Assembly (NCBI RefSeq): GCF_020510525.1
Contig: NZ_CP075188.1
Coordinates: 3,782,001 to 3,846,000, forward strand
Direction of reading: 5' to 3'
Length of the DNA stretch: 64,000 nucleotides
Origin: Quatrionicoccus australiensis
GTDB taxonomy: Bacteria > Pseudomonadota > Gammaproteobacteria > Burkholderiales > Rhodocyclaceae
Shown: positions 41,335 through 53,198 of the stretch, piece by piece
Layout of the letters: every line of letters starts with the position of its first letter
Numbering within the stretch: position 1 is the first letter of the stretch
Program-made: the position numbers and the translations under genes
The notes under the pieces: model-generated
The model's database searches: none
What the model was told of the DNA's origin: nothing
Seen by the model: the letters and a program-made list of their open reading frames with translations, nothing else

Positions 41335-41401
41335 TTTATAGAGGCATTGCTGCGGAGCGTAATTTAGGCGGAGCGTCTTACAGCCAACTTACAGCGCGTA
41401 A
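41335..41401 (-). promoter_or_regulatory. yjcH-actP promoter with CTTAC-N6-CTTAC repeat
   Basis: A minus-strand -10 box TATAAA (41340-41335) has a poor -35, as in activated promoters. Upstream, CTTAC at 41377-41381 and 41388-41392 are direct repeats 11 bp apart on the plus strand, and an opposed GTAAG lies at 41397-41401. The repeat centre is near -57. It matches the repeat before the neighbouring response regulator. Confidence 0.6.
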
Positions 41402-41451
41402 GCGATTTCGAAATAGTTAATTTATTGCAGGTAGCATTAACAAGGCACCAG

Positions 41452-41483
41452 ACAAAAAAAGCCCCGCGCAAGGCGGGGCTCTT
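41452..41483 (-). terminator. Intrinsic terminator of groESL
   Basis: GCCCCGC-cttgc-GCGGGGC stem followed by TTTTTTTG on the minus strand, about 30 bases after the groEL stop. Confidence 0.93.
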
Positions 41484-41511
41484 CTCAAACGGTGAGGCCT
41501 GGACGGGGCAA

Positions 41512-43164
<1,653 letters not shown>

Positions 43165-43236
43165 TTATAGCTCCTGAATTTTGATCTGTTTTTCCGGTTG
43201 ACCGCTGGCCAACCGTAGCTTCTCGGGGTGCAGGAA

Positions 43237-43527
43237 TTACTTCTGCAGAACGCCCATGATGTCTTCTTCACGCATGACCAGGACTTCCTGGCCATCGACC
43301 TTGACGGACTGGCCGGCGTACTTGCCGAACAGAACGCGGTCACCCACCTTGACGTCCAGGGCGATCTGCTTGCCGTTGTCGTCGCGCTTGCCCGGGCCAA
43401 CGGCCAGGATTTCGCCCTGATCCGGCTTTTCGCCGGCGGAATCAGGAATGACGATGCCGGAAGCGGTGGTGCGTTCGGCTTCAACGCGCTTGACGATCAC
43501 ACGGTCGTGCAAAGGACGGATATTCAT
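43237..43527 (-). CDS. groES: 10-kDa co-chaperonin
   Basis: GroES, 96 residues: [18 protein letters not shown] at the N-terminus, the mobile loop around [18 protein letters not shown], and IMGVLQK at the end. It caps the GroEL ring. A longer in-frame extension upstream has no ribosome site and would run through the CIRCE operator. Confidence 0.98.
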   Translation of the reverse strand: MNIRPLHDRVIVKRVEAERTTASGIVIPDSAGEKPDQGEILAVGPGKRDDNGKQIALDVKVGDRVLFGKYAGQSVKVDGQEVLVMREEDIMGVLQK

Positions 43528-43604
43528 AAGACTAACTCCTCGTGGTTCACAGAGATGAAATTGGCCGGCACACCCGAAGGCGCCCGGGAACGGAGCGGGC
43601 TTTG

Positions 43605-43631
43605 TTAGCACTCGCATCCGGTGAGTGCTAA
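43605..43631. promoter_or_regulatory. CIRCE operator of groESL
   Basis: TTAGCACTC-N9-GAGTGCTAA, a perfect match to the HrcA-binding inverted repeat. It sits directly downstream of the groES promoter -10 box, inside the untranslated leader. Confidence 0.97.
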
Positions 43632-43660
43632 ATAATAAGGTCGCCCCCCCGGGATTTCAA
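43632..43660 (-). promoter_or_regulatory. groESL promoter (sigma-70, overlapping sigma-32-like)
   Basis: On the minus strand TTGAAA, 17 bases, TATTAT gives a good sigma-70 promoter. CTTGAAA with a CCTTATTA box 14 bases on also resembles a sigma-32 heat-shock promoter. Confidence 0.65.
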
Positions 43661-43760
43661 GAGGCGACCATAAAATAGAGATTCTCAGCCACCCGGCTGA
43701 CGAATCGACTCACCTTGATTCGGCATGGCAATAACACGGCTCGGGAAACTTTTTCCACTA

Positions 43761-43790
43761 TTAGCACTCACAGGCAGCGAGTGCTAGAAT
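43761..43790 (+). promoter_or_regulatory. CIRCE operator overlying the rpoH promoter
   Basis: TTAGCACTC-acaggcagc-GAGTGCTAG matches CIRCE in 17 of 18 arm positions. A -10 box TAGAAT (43785-43790) overlaps its right arm and a TTAGCA -35 its left arm, so bound HrcA would block polymerase. The rpoH ATG is 33 bases downstream. Confidence 0.85.
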
Positions 43791-43823
43791 GTATTTGCAA
43801 CCCTTGAAGGAGAAAACCACGCT

Positions 43824-44687
<864 letters not shown>

Positions 44688-44707
44688 TCCCGTACAGGAC
44701 ATCCAGA

Positions 44708-44733
44708 AAGGGGAGCTTCGGCTCCCCTTTTTG
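44708..44733 (+). terminator. Intrinsic terminator of rpoH
   Basis: AAGGGGAGC-ttcg-GCTCCCCTTTTT hairpin about 20 bases after the stop. Confidence 0.92.
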
Positions 44734-44822
44734 TTGATGCAGGCTGGACTCGCCAATGCCATGCTCATTTCGCAAACGAAGCTGCTAGGATTGCCGTCCG
44801 CCCGCGAAAAGGAGTTACCACC

Positions 44823-45377
44823 TTGAAACTTGCCGCATTCCTTTGCCTCGCCGCGCTGAGCGCCGCAAACGCCGCCGCCGAGGGTTACGGTTTCCTGTGC
44901 TGCAACATGCGCACCGACGGCAACTGGATCAGCGACATCAATTATGCCGACAGCGGCAAGACGATGATTCCAGCCGGCACGCCACTGTCGATGGACGGCT
45001 ACGGCAAGCACCGCGTCCTGTTAACGATCAATGGCCGCCGCCAGGCAATCGGCAATGACTACAGCCGCAACATGTCGCTCGATGCCTTCGCCAAACGCTA
45101 TATCGTCGAGCAGGACCCGCTGATCAAACTGAAGTCTTATCCGAAAAAAATCCAGGAAGCGATCGGCAGCGCCCGCCTGATTCGCGGCATGAATCGCGAA
45201 CAGGTGCTGATGGCGGTCGGCTATCCGGTCTATGACGAGAACCCGCTGATCGAGAGCAAGACCTGGCATTACTGGTTGAGCAGTTTTGAGGGCTTCGACG
45301 CCATTTTTGACGAAAACGGCGTGTTGACCGCTATCGAAGCCAGGCCGGAAGTCCGCCGCAAGGTCGTTGCGGAATAA
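44823..45377 (+). CDS. Secreted hypothetical protein, SmpA/BamE-like C-terminus
   Basis: A 184-residue protein with a Sec signal peptide (MKLAAFLCLAALSAANAAAE), probably periplasmic. The mature part starts with a Cys-Cys pair (GFLCCNMRTDGN). The end contains RLIRGMNREQVLMAVGYP and KTWHYWLSSFEGFDAIFDENGVLTAI, which resembles the helix-strand unit of SmpA/OmlA (BamE-like) proteins. The start is a TTG with AAGGAG eight bases upstream. Function unknown; an envelope role is likely. Confidence 0.75.
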   Translation: MKLAAFLCLAALSAANAAAEGYGFLCCNMRTDGNWISDINYADSGKTMIPAGTPLSMDGYGKHRVLLTINGRRQAIGNDYSRNMSLDAFAKRYIVEQDPLIKLKSYPKKIQEAIGSARLIRGMNREQVLMAVGYPVYDENPLIESKTWHYWLSSFEGFDAIFDENGVLTAIEARPEVRRKVVAE

Positions 45378-45385
45378 GGACGGAG

Positions 45386-46150
45386 TCAGCCCAGCCCGGG
45401 CAATACGCGCCGGGCGTTGGCTGCGGTGATCGCCGCCAGCTCGTCCGGCGCCATGGCGCGCAACCCGGCCAGCACCTTGGCGATGCGCGGCAGTTCGGCT
45501 GGCGCATTGCGGCCGCGCGCCAGCCAGGCCGGCGGGATGTCCGGCGCATCGGTTTCAAGCACGATGGCGTCGAGCGGCAAATTCGCCGCCAGATCGCGGA
45601 TACGCGTCGAGCCGCTGAAGGTCATGGCGCCGCCGAAGCCCAGCTTGAAGCCCAGTTTGATGAATTCGTCCGCCTGCTGCCGGCTGCCATTGAAGGCATG
45701 CGCGATACCGCCGCAGACCGGATGCCGGCGCAGGTATTTGAGCACCTGATCAACCGCCCGCCGGACATGCAGCAATACCGGCAAGTTGAATTCCTGCGCC
45801 AGTTTCAGTTGCTCGACGAAGAAAAAGGCCTGGCGCTCGGGATCGAGCCCGGCGACGTAATAATCCAGCCCGATCTCACCGAGCGCAACCGGCTGTTCAG
45901 CGCGCAGCCAGTCGCGCAATACGGTCAGATCTTCGTCTTTGGCCTGCATCACGTAAAGCGGATGAATGCCGTAGGCGGCGACACAGCCGGCATAACGGGC
46001 GACCGTGGTTTTGACCGCCGGAAAGGTGTCGACCGCTACGGCCGGCACCACGATGCGCCCGACGCCGGCGGCCAGCGCCGCCGCATGCACTGCATCGCGA
46101 TCCGGCGAAAACTCGGCCGCATCGAGATGACAGTGGGTGTCGATCAGCAT
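45386..46150 (-). CDS. TatD-family metal-dependent hydrolase
   Basis: Amidohydrolase-like TIM barrel of 254 residues. Metal ligands are seen in LIDTHCHLD, GEIGLDYY, LLHVRRA, GGIAHAFNGS and ETDAPDIPP. TatD proteins act as 3'-5' DNA/RNA exonucleases or D-aminoacyl-tRNA-type deacylases. The start overlaps the last seven bases of dadA, giving a compact spoT-dadA-tatD run. Confidence 0.9.
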   Translation of the reverse strand: MLIDTHCHLDAAEFSPDRDAVHAAALAAGVGRIVVPAVAVDTFPAVKTTVARYAGCVAAYGIHPLYVMQAKDEDLTVLRDWLRAEQPVALGEIGLDYYVAGLDPERQAFFFVEQLKLAQEFNLPVLLHVRRAVDQVLKYLRRHPVCGGIAHAFNGSRQQADEFIKLGFKLGFGGAMTFSGSTRIRDLAANLPLDAIVLETDAPDIPPAWLARGRNAPAELPRIAKVLAGLRAMAPDELAAITAANARRVLPGLG

Positions 46151-47397
46151 CGGATGAAGGGGAAATCCGGCGCCGCGCGCTGACCGCTCATCAAGTCGGC
46201 CAATGCCGCCGCCGAACCGCAGGACAGCGTCCAGCCCAGCGTGCCATGGCCGGTGTTGAGCCACAGGTTGTTGTAACGCGTGCGGCCGATGTACGGCAGA
46301 TTGGACGGCGTCGCCGGGCGCAGGCCGCACCAGTATTCCGGCTCGGCGGCCAGCTCGAGGCCGGGAAACAGGCGCTGCGTGCGCTCGATCAAGGCCCGGC
46401 TGCGCACCGGATTGAGTTCGAGGTTGTAGCCGTTGAACTCGGCCGTGCCGGCGATGCGCAGGCGATTGCCGAAGCGCGAAAAGACCAGCTTGCGCTCGTC
46501 ATCGGTCAGGCTGACGGTCGGCGCGACGCAACCATCGGCCAAAGTCAGCGTCGCCGAATAGCCCTTGGCCGGATAGACCGGCAAACCGATGCCGAGCGGT
46601 TTGAGCAGCAAGGGCGAATAGCTGCCCAGCGCCAGCACGTAGGCATCGGCGCGCAGCATGCGCGAAGTCTCGCCGTCATGCACCTGCACGCCGCTGATCC
46701 TGCCGTCAGCCGCCTCGATACGGTCGACCGTCGTATTCAGGCAAAAATCAACGCCGGCCGCCTGCGCCTTGTCGGCCAGCGCACGCGTGAATTTGTGGGC
46801 GTCGCCCGACTCGTCCGACGGCGTGTAATCGCCACCGACCAGCAGATGACGGGCGCCGCTCAGGGCCGGTTCGATTTCCAGGCATTTTTCGACGTCGACC
46901 GTCACACGATCCAGCCCGAATTCGCGCATGATGCGCGCCGCCTCGACGGCGCGTTCGCACTCGTCGGCTTCGGTGTAGATGTGCAGGATGCCGCGCTCGA
47001 GATGGTCGTAGCGCAGATCAAGTTCCTGGCGCAGCGCCTGCAACTGGCTGCGGCTGTAGAGCGCGAGGGCGACGATCGCCGCAATGTTGTGGCGCGTCCG
47101 GCCGGGCAGGCATTCGCGCAGGAAACGCAGGCCCCAGGCGAGTTGTGCCGGATCGGCCCGCCAGCGCCAGAGCAAGGGCGCATCCTCGCGCCCCAGCCAT
47201 TTCAGCAAACGCGGCAGGACGTGCGGATTGGCCCAGGGTTCGGCATGCGAGACGGAAATCTGGCCACCGTTGGCAAAACTGGTCTCATTGCCCGCCACCG
47301 GCTGGCGATCGACGACCGTCACCGCGTGTCCGGCGCGGGCGAGATACCATGCGGTCGTGGTGCCGACAACGCCGGCCCCCAGCACGAGTACCCTCAA
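46144..47397 (-). CDS. dadA: D-amino acid dehydrogenase (small subunit type)
   Basis: FAD enzyme of 417 residues that oxidises D-amino acids (mainly D-alanine) to keto acids, passing electrons to quinone. The N-terminus RVLVLGAGVVGTTTAWYLARAG is the Rossmann dinucleotide motif, and the end LWLNTGHGTLGWTLSCGSAAALADLMSG is typical of DadA. The start is a TTG overlapping the spoT stop by three to four bases (TTGA), so it is probably coupled to spoT translation. The usual partner dadX is absent. Confidence 0.9.
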   Translation of the reverse strand: MRVLVLGAGVVGTTTAWYLARAGHAVTVVDRQPVAGNETSFANGGQISVSHAEPWANPHVLPRLLKWLGREDAPLLWRWRADPAQLAWGLRFLRECLPGRTRHNIAAIVALALYSRSQLQALRQELDLRYDHLERGILHIYTEADECERAVEAARIMREFGLDRVTVDVEKCLEIEPALSGARHLLVGGDYTPSDESGDAHKFTRALADKAQAAGVDFCLNTTVDRIEAADGRISGVQVHDGETSRMLRADAYVLALGSYSPLLLKPLGIGLPVYPAKGYSATLTLADGCVAPTVSLTDDERKLVFSRFGNRLRIAGTAEFNGYNLELNPVRSRALIERTQRLFPGLELAAEPEYWCGLRPATPSNLPYIGRTRYNNLWLNTGHGTLGWTLSCGSAAALADLMSGQRAAPDFPFIRC

Positions 47398-49547
47398 ACC
47401 TCGCCCCCACGCTCCCGCACGATGCGGGTGACTTCCGGAATATGGCGCATGCCGCGCATCACGGCTGCCAGATGGTTGCGGTGCGCAACCTGGATGGTGA
47501 AGCGGAGCAGCGTGAACAGGTGCTCGGAATCGGCATCCATTGAGACATGCTCGATGTTCGAGCCGGCTTCGGCGATCGCCGCGGCAACCTGGGCGAGCAC
47601 GCCACGCGTGTTCTTGACCTCGACCTTGATGCGGATGTCGAACAGTTTGCCCTCTTCCGGCTCCCATTCGACGTCGATCCATTTCTGCGGCTCGGCCGAG
47701 CGCGATTTGCGGATGCTCGGGCAATCGTGGGTATGAATCACCAGACCGCTGCCCTTCCTGATCGAACCGATGATCGGATCGCCCGGTATCGGCTGGCAGC
47801 AACGTGCCAGCTGGATCGCCATGCCCTCGGTGCCATGGATGGCGAGCGCCATGTTGCCCGGCTGGTCGGTGCCCATGTCCTCGCGCGCCAGCAGGCGACG
47901 GGCCACCACGGAAGGCAGGCGCTTGCCGAGGCCGATGTCGGTGTAGATCTCTTCGATGTTCTTCTGGCCGCTCGACTTGACCATCTGGTCCCAGGCATCG
48001 GCCGGAATCGAGATCGGCACGACGCCGAGCGAGAGCAGTTCCTGGCGCAGCAGGCGCTCGCCCAAACGCGACGACTCCTCGTTCTGCATGGTGCGCAGGA
48101 AGTGGCGGATCTTGCTGCGCGCCCGCCCGGTCTTGACGTAAGTCAGCCAGACCGGATTCGGGCTGGCCTGCGCCGAGGTGATGATCTCGACCAGATCGCC
48201 ATTGCGCATCTCGGTGCGCAGCGGCGCCAGCTCGTGATTGACGCGCGCCGCCGAGCAGTGGTGGCCGACGTCGGTATGCACGGCGTAGGCAAAGTCGACC
48301 ACGGTGGCGCCGCGCGGCAGTGCCATGATCTTGCCCTTGGGCGTGAACACGTAAACCTCGTCCGGGAAGAGGTCGATCTTGACGTTCTCGAAGAACTCGG
48401 ACGAGTCGCCACTCTGCATCTCGAGCAGGGATTGCAGCCACTTGTGCGTCTTGATCTGCAGATCGGCGCCGCTATCCTCGATGTCCTTGTACAACCAGTG
48501 GGCGGCAACGCCCTCCTGCGCGACATGATGCATCTCGTGCGTGCGGATCTGCACTTCGACCGGCGTGCCGTACGGACCGATCAGCGTCGTGTGCAGCGAC
48601 TGGTAGCCGTTCGCCTTGGGGATCGCGATGTAGTCCTTGAACTTGCCGGGCACGGGCTTGTAGAGACCATGCAGGGCGCCAAGGGCAAGGTAGCAGGTCG
48701 GCACATTCTCGACCACCACGCGAAAACCATAAATATCAAGCACCTGCGAGAAGGAGAGATGCTTTTCTTTCATCTTGCAGAAGGTTGAATACAGGCTCTT
48801 TTCGCGCCCGAATACCTCGGCCTTCAAGCCGGCACCGGAAAGCTTGTCGCGGATGCCGTCGAGGATGCGCGACAGCAGCTCCTTGCGATTGCCGCGCGCC
48901 GCCTTCATCGCCTTGGTCAGCACCTCGGCACGATGCGGGTGGATCAGGCGGAAACAGGTGTCCTGCAATTCGCGGTACAGCTTGTTCAGGCCCAGACGCA
49001 GCGCGATCGGCGCGTAGATCTCCAGGGTCTCGCGCGCAATGCGGGCGCGCTTGTCCTGGCGCATCGCCGACATCGTCGCCAGATTGTGCTGGCGGTCGGC
49101 GAGCTTGATCAGCACGACGCGCAAGTCGCGCGCCATCGCCATCAGCATCTTGCGGAAATTCTCGGCCTGCGCCTCCTGGTAGGAAGCGAACTCCATCTTG
49201 TCGAGCTTGGAGAGACCATCGACCAGCTCGGCGACTTCCTTGCCGAACAGGTCGGCCAGTTCGCGCTTGCTGGTGCCGGTGTCTTCCAGCACGTCATGCA
49301 GCAGCGCCGCCATCACGGCGTCGGCGTCCATGCGCCACTCGACGACGGCACCGGCCACGGCCAGCGGATGCGTGATGTAGGCTTCGCCGGACATGCGCTT
49401 CTGGTGCGCATGTGCCTTGGCCGAGAAGGCATACGCCTTCTCGATCTGGGCTACTTCATCCGGAGAAAGATAGTCGAGACTATCGAGAAAAACCCGGTAG
49501 GCGGGTTCTTCCATGGCAGGCGGTGGTGATGACGGCGTTGACCCCAT
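47394..49547 (-). CDS. spoT: Bifunctional (p)ppGpp synthetase/hydrolase
   Basis: RelA/SpoT homologue of 717 residues. The HD hydrolase domain is intact (about 40-190: ALLHDVLEDT, DRQHNLATM), so this is the SpoT type, followed by synthetase (GFRVVVENVPTCYLALG; DYIAIPKANGYQSLHTTLIGP split), TGS (VFTPKGKIMALPRGATVVDFAYAVHT), the ZFD/CC region with CCQPIPGDPIIG, and a C-terminal ACT domain. It sets (p)ppGpp levels in starvation. I prefer the second of two near ATGs (MGSTPSSPP), which has GGTGA six bases upstream. It follows rpoZ. Confidence 0.96.
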   Translation of the reverse strand: MGSTPSSPPPAMEEPAYRVFLDSLDYLSPDEVAQIEKAYAFSAKAHAHQKRMSGEAYITHPLAVAGAVVEWRMDADAVMAALLHDVLEDTGTSKRELADLFGKEVAELVDGLSKLDKMEFASYQEAQAENFRKMLMAMARDLRVVLIKLADRQHNLATMSAMRQDKRARIARETLEIYAPIALRLGLNKLYRELQDTCFRLIHPHRAEVLTKAMKAARGNRKELLSRILDGIRDKLSGAGLKAEVFGREKSLYSTFCKMKEKHLSFSQVLDIYGFRVVVENVPTCYLALGALHGLYKPVPGKFKDYIAIPKANGYQSLHTTLIGPYGTPVEVQIRTHEMHHVAQEGVAAHWLYKDIEDSGADLQIKTHKWLQSLLEMQSGDSSEFFENVKIDLFPDEVYVFTPKGKIMALPRGATVVDFAYAVHTDVGHHCSAARVNHELAPLRTEMRNGDLVEIITSAQASPNPVWLTYVKTGRARSKIRHFLRTMQNEESSRLGERLLRQELLSLGVVPISIPADAWDQMVKSSGQKNIEEIYTDIGLGKRLPSVVARRLLAREDMGTDQPGNMALAIHGTEGMAIQLARCCQPIPGDPIIGSIRKGSGLVIHTHDCPSIRKSRSAEPQKWIDVEWEPEEGKLFDIRIKVEVKNTRGVLAQVAAAIAEAGSNIEHVSMDADSEHLFTLLRFTIQVAHRNHLAAVMRGMRHIPEVTRIVRERGGEV

Positions 49548-49567
49548 CAGCATTCACCGCGCCGAAC

Positions 49568-49774
49568 TCAGCCCAGACTGCGGTTGAGAATTTCGATGCC
49601 GATCTTGCCGGCACCCACTTCGCGCAGGGCAACGACCGTCGGCTTGTGCTTGCCGGCTTCGACCAGCGGCGTCGCGCCATTGGCCAGCTGACGGGCACGG
49701 TTAGCCGCCGTCAGGGTCATCTGGAAGCGGTTGGGAATTCTTTTCAGGCAGTCATCAATCGTAACGCGAGCCAT
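49568..49774 (-). CDS. rpoZ: RNA polymerase omega subunit
   Basis: Omega subunit of 68 residues beginning [20 protein letters not shown] and containing AANRARQL and [16 protein letters not shown]. It aids assembly of beta' and forms part of a ppGpp site. The gene lies between gmk and spoT, as in many proteobacteria, with gaps of 16 and 20 bases. Confidence 0.96.
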   Translation of the reverse strand: MARVTIDDCLKRIPNRFQMTLTAANRARQLANGATPLVEAGKHKPTVVALREVGAGKIGIEILNRSLG

Positions 49775-49790
49775 GTAAAACCTCGGAAAA

Positions 49791-50396
49791 TCAGATCATT
49801 CGGTCGAAGAGGGCAGCGTGCCGGGCAGCTTGCGCGGCGTACTGCAGACGGGATGCACGCACCACGGCGCGCAGATCAAGCAAAGCCTCTTCCAGTTGGT
49901 TGTTAATAATAACATAGTCGAATTCCCCGACATGGTGCATCTCGGCCTGTGCCGCGGCCAGACGGCGGGCAATGACGTCGGCGGCATCGGTGCCGCGCCC
50001 GGTCAGCCGGCGTTCCAGCTCTTCCATCGAGGGCGGCAAAATGAAGATGCCGATCGCGTCGGGAAACTGCTGCCGCACCTGCTGTGCGCCCTGCCAGTCG
50101 ATTTCGAGCAAAACATCGGCGTCGACCGCCAGCTGGTCGGCAATCCATTTTTTCGAGGTGCCGTAGAAATTGCCGTGTACCTCGGCCCATTCGAGAAACT
50201 CGCGCCGCTCGATCATGGCGCGGAAGGTTGCCGTATCGACGAAATGGTATTCGCGGCCATCCTGCTCACCCGGCCGCGGCTGGCGGGTGGTGAAGGAGAT
50301 CGACAGGCGCACCGGCTCGGCTTCGAGCAGGAGACGTACAAGCGTGGTCTTGCCGGCGCCGGACGGGGCGGCGACGACATAAAGATTTCCGGCCAT
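49791..50396 (-). CDS. gmk: Guanylate kinase
   Basis: Phosphorylates GMP to GDP with ATP, 201 residues. P-loop [14 protein letters not shown]-binding [31 protein letters not shown], and [24 protein letters not shown] are all present. It begins three bases after the stop of the upstream hybrid kinase, with AGGAA as ribosome site. Confidence 0.97.
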   Translation of the reverse strand: MAGNLYVVAAPSGAGKTTLVRLLLEAEPVRLSISFTTRQPRPGEQDGREYHFVDTATFRAMIERREFLEWAEVHGNFYGTSKKWIADQLAVDADVLLEIDWQGAQQVRQQFPDAIGIFILPPSMEELERRLTGRGTDAADVIARRLAAAQAEMHHVGEFDYVIINNQLEEALLDLRAVVRASRLQYAAQAARHAALFDRMI

Positions 50397-50399
50397 GGT

Positions 50400-52991
50400 T
50401 TATTCCTGGGTTGGGCGTTTCTGATCAGCGACTGCCCGCGGCAGCCAGTGCAGCAGTTTACTGAAAAGTAGCTCCGGGTTGACCGGCTTCGGAATGTGAT
50501 CGTTCATTCCCGCCACCAGACAACGCGCCCGATCGGCATCGAAGGCATTGGCCGTCATCGCCAGAATCGGCGTCTGGCGGTAGGCGGGCATGGCGCGAAT
50601 CAGTCGCGTTGCTGTGAAACCATCCATCTCCGGCATCAACAGATCCATCAGGATCAGGTCGTAGCAGACAGCGCCTGCCATGCGCACGGCCAGCACACCG
50701 TTCTTGGCCAAATCAACTTGCAGCCCGGCAAAGTCGCGCAGCAATTCCAGCGCCACCTCCTGGTTGATCTCATCGTCTTCAACCAGCAGCAGGCGGGCGG
50801 TGCAGCAACTTTCCCGAAGTTCGGCTTCATTGCTTGCCGGGGCGGTGAAATTGACCTCTTCCGGACGGTCGACCGCTGCCAGCTTGCCAAAACGGACATT
50901 GATCCAGAAGGTGCTGCCGACACCCAGCGTGCTCTCGACACCAACCGCGCCCCCCATCAGCTCACCCAGCCGCCGGTTGATCGCCAACCCGAGACCGGTG
51001 CCGCCATACTGGCGGGTCGTCGAGTTGTCCGCCTGCTCGAAGGCCATGAAGAGACGCGGCAACACCTCCGCCGCAATGCCGATCCCGCTGTCCTGCACTT
51101 CGAAACGGGCGAGCAGCGAGCTTTCGTCTTCCTCGATCACCCTTGCCCGCAATTCGATGCCACCCGTCGCGGTGAACTTGATCGCATTCGCCAGGTAGTT
51201 GAGCAGCGCCTGCGACAAACGCGTCCGGTCGCCCACCACCAGCGGCGGCAAATCACCCGCCGAGGTCGTGAATGACAGGCCCTTGGCCTGCGCCCGCCCG
51301 GCATATAGCCCGCCCAGTTCGGCAAGCACATCGGCCACGGCAAAAGGCGCCGACTCGATGACCAGCTTGCCCGATTCGATCTTCGAGATATCGAGCACGT
51401 CGTTGATGATCGCCATCAGGTGACGGGCCGAGCTTGATATCTTGTCCAGACGGTCAGCCTGCGCCGGCGTCAGCAACTCCCGCTGCAACAGATGGGTCAG
51501 GCCGATGATGGCATTCATCGGCGTCCGGATCTCGTGACTCATGTTGGCCAGGAAGCTGCTCTTGGCGCGACTGGCCGACTCTGCCGCCTCCTTGGCGCCC
51601 TCCAGTTCGACCGTACGTTCGCGCACCAGACTTTCGAGGTGCTGGCGATAGTTTTCCAGCTCCTTTGCGTTGTTCTTCTGCTCATCGATATCGGTGATCA
51701 AGCCGACCAGCCCGACCGGATAGCCGCGCCCATCCAGCAGGGGCCGGGCACAGAGAAAACCCCAGAACATGCTGCCATCACCGCGCCGATAAGCCCGTTC
51801 ATGGCGGGCAAAGGGCACCTCGGCCGTGAGCAGGCGTCGCAACAAGTCTGCGGCCACCGCGCGCTCGGCATCGACAACATATTGCAGGTAATCGCTACCG
51901 GTCAGCTGCTCGAGCCGGCAAGCCAGCATCACGGCCATGCGCTCGTTGGCATGCGTGATCCGCCCCTGCGCATCAAGCAGAAATATGGCGCCGTCGGATG
52001 CCTCGAAGATGGTCCGCAGCATCCCTTCGCGATCCGCCAGACGCCGCGCATAACGCTGCAGGAGCAACACGCACAGACCACTCAGCACGATGAAGACGAC
52101 CAGCAGCACAAGCGTCGTCCACACCTGGTTGCGCCAGGGAGCGAGGTAATCGTCTTCGGCCACCCCGACATTGACATAGAAGCGGTACTGCGGATTGAAG
52201 CGGAAAACATGCAGGCGCGGCATCCCGTCAACACTGCTGTCACCCGCCCGATAAACCCCGTGCAAAGGGTTCTCCGCAAGCGCCGCGTGATAATCGTCGG
52301 AAACCACCGTCGAGCCATACTTCACCACCGCGCCAATTTTCGGCAGGCGAACAATCACCCCGAGATCGGCATCGCGCAGACTGACCGTGCCATGCGCTCC
52401 CAGTTGCAAGGCGCCGAAATGCTTTTCGAAATGTTCAAGACTCAGACTGGCGTAGGCAACCCCGGCAAACGCCCCGTGCCGGTCGTTGAGACGGCGCGCC
52501 AGGACGATTGCCCACTTGCCGCTGATCCGGCCGACGACCGGCTTGGAAATGACCAGTCCGGCAACCGGATCAGTCCGCAGGCGATTGAAATAGTCACGAT
52601 CGGCCAGGCTCGAATTGGCCCCGGTCTCGCCGCCCGCATCGGCAATGCTCAGGCGCTGCATCGACTCCTGACGGGCCGCCAGACGTTCCAGGAACGCATC
52701 CATGTCGCTGCGCCCCACCGGACCGAGCTGCGCCCGCCGCTCATATTCATCGGCTACCGAGCGCAGGATCAGATCAACTTTTTCCAGCGAAGCCGCGACA
52801 TCGCGTTCAAGCACCTGGGTCAGGTTCTCCGCCTCCAGCGTGGCACTGGTTCGGACGTGCTCGAGACCTGCCCGGAGAAACAAGCCGGCGAATGCGCAAA
52901 TGCACAGGACCACCGCCAACCAGCCGGCAAACAGTTGCCAGGCCAGCATCCGCGGCGAAACCGTCGAGGCATTTTGAATCGGGATCGGCAC
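50400..52991 (-). CDS. Hybrid sensor histidine kinase with receiver domain
   Basis: An 863-residue membrane kinase. The first helix (about 15-40) and second helix (about 290-315) enclose a double Cache-type periplasmic sensor (about 45-285). Then come a PAS domain (about 325-435), a coiled coil, DHp with His486 in [13 protein letters not shown], the ATPase ([29 protein letters not shown]) and a receiver with Asp783 in [14 protein letters not shown]. No HPt domain is attached, so a separate phosphotransfer protein or regulator is expected. The GTG with AGGAGG nine bases upstream is preferred. The stop is three bases from gmk. Confidence 0.9.
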   Translation of the reverse strand: MPIPIQNASTVSPRMLAWQLFAGWLAVVLCICAFAGLFLRAGLEHVRTSATLEAENLTQVLERDVAASLEKVDLILRSVADEYERRAQLGPVGRSDMDAFLERLAARQESMQRLSIADAGGETGANSSLADRDYFNRLRTDPVAGLVISKPVVGRISGKWAIVLARRLNDRHGAFAGVAYASLSLEHFEKHFGALQLGAHGTVSLRDADLGVIVRLPKIGAVVKYGSTVVSDDYHAALAENPLHGVYRAGDSSVDGMPRLHVFRFNPQYRFYVNVGVAEDDYLAPWRNQVWTTLVLLVVFIVLSGLCVLLLQRYARRLADREGMLRTIFEASDGAIFLLDAQGRITHANERMAVMLACRLEQLTGSDYLQYVVDAERAVAADLLRRLLTAEVPFARHERAYRRGDGSMFWGFLCARPLLDGRGYPVGLVGLITDIDEQKNNAKELENYRQHLESLVRERTVELEGAKEAAESASRAKSSFLANMSHEIRTPMNAIIGLTHLLQRELLTPAQADRLDKISSSARHLMAIINDVLDISKIESGKLVIESAPFAVADVLAELGGLYAGRAQAKGLSFTTSAGDLPPLVVGDRTRLSQALLNYLANAIKFTATGGIELRARVIEEDESSLLARFEVQDSGIGIAAEVLPRLFMAFEQADNSTTRQYGGTGLGLAINRRLGELMGGAVGVESTLGVGSTFWINVRFGKLAAVDRPEEVNFTAPASNEAELRESCCTARLLLVEDDEINQEVALELLRDFAGLQVDLAKNGVLAVRMAGAVCYDLILMDLLMPEMDGFTATRLIRAMPAYRQTPILAMTANAFDADRARCLVAGMNDHIPKPVNPELLFSKLLHWLPRAVADQKRPTQE

Positions 52992-53198
52992 GCCGGGCAG
53001 CCTCCTTTGCTGGACCTGAAAAACCCGGAATGCGGACAAGCAACGCACTGGGGTAGCAAATGCCTTATGAAAAAGGCATTGCCAGTCTAGCGCAAAAAGA
53101 GGTGAGGCAGCACAGCAGGAATGCATCGGGCATGCGATGCCCGGTCGCGAAAAGCAAGCCGGGCTTGCCCCGACCTGCCCGCCCCGAAAACGCCGGCC

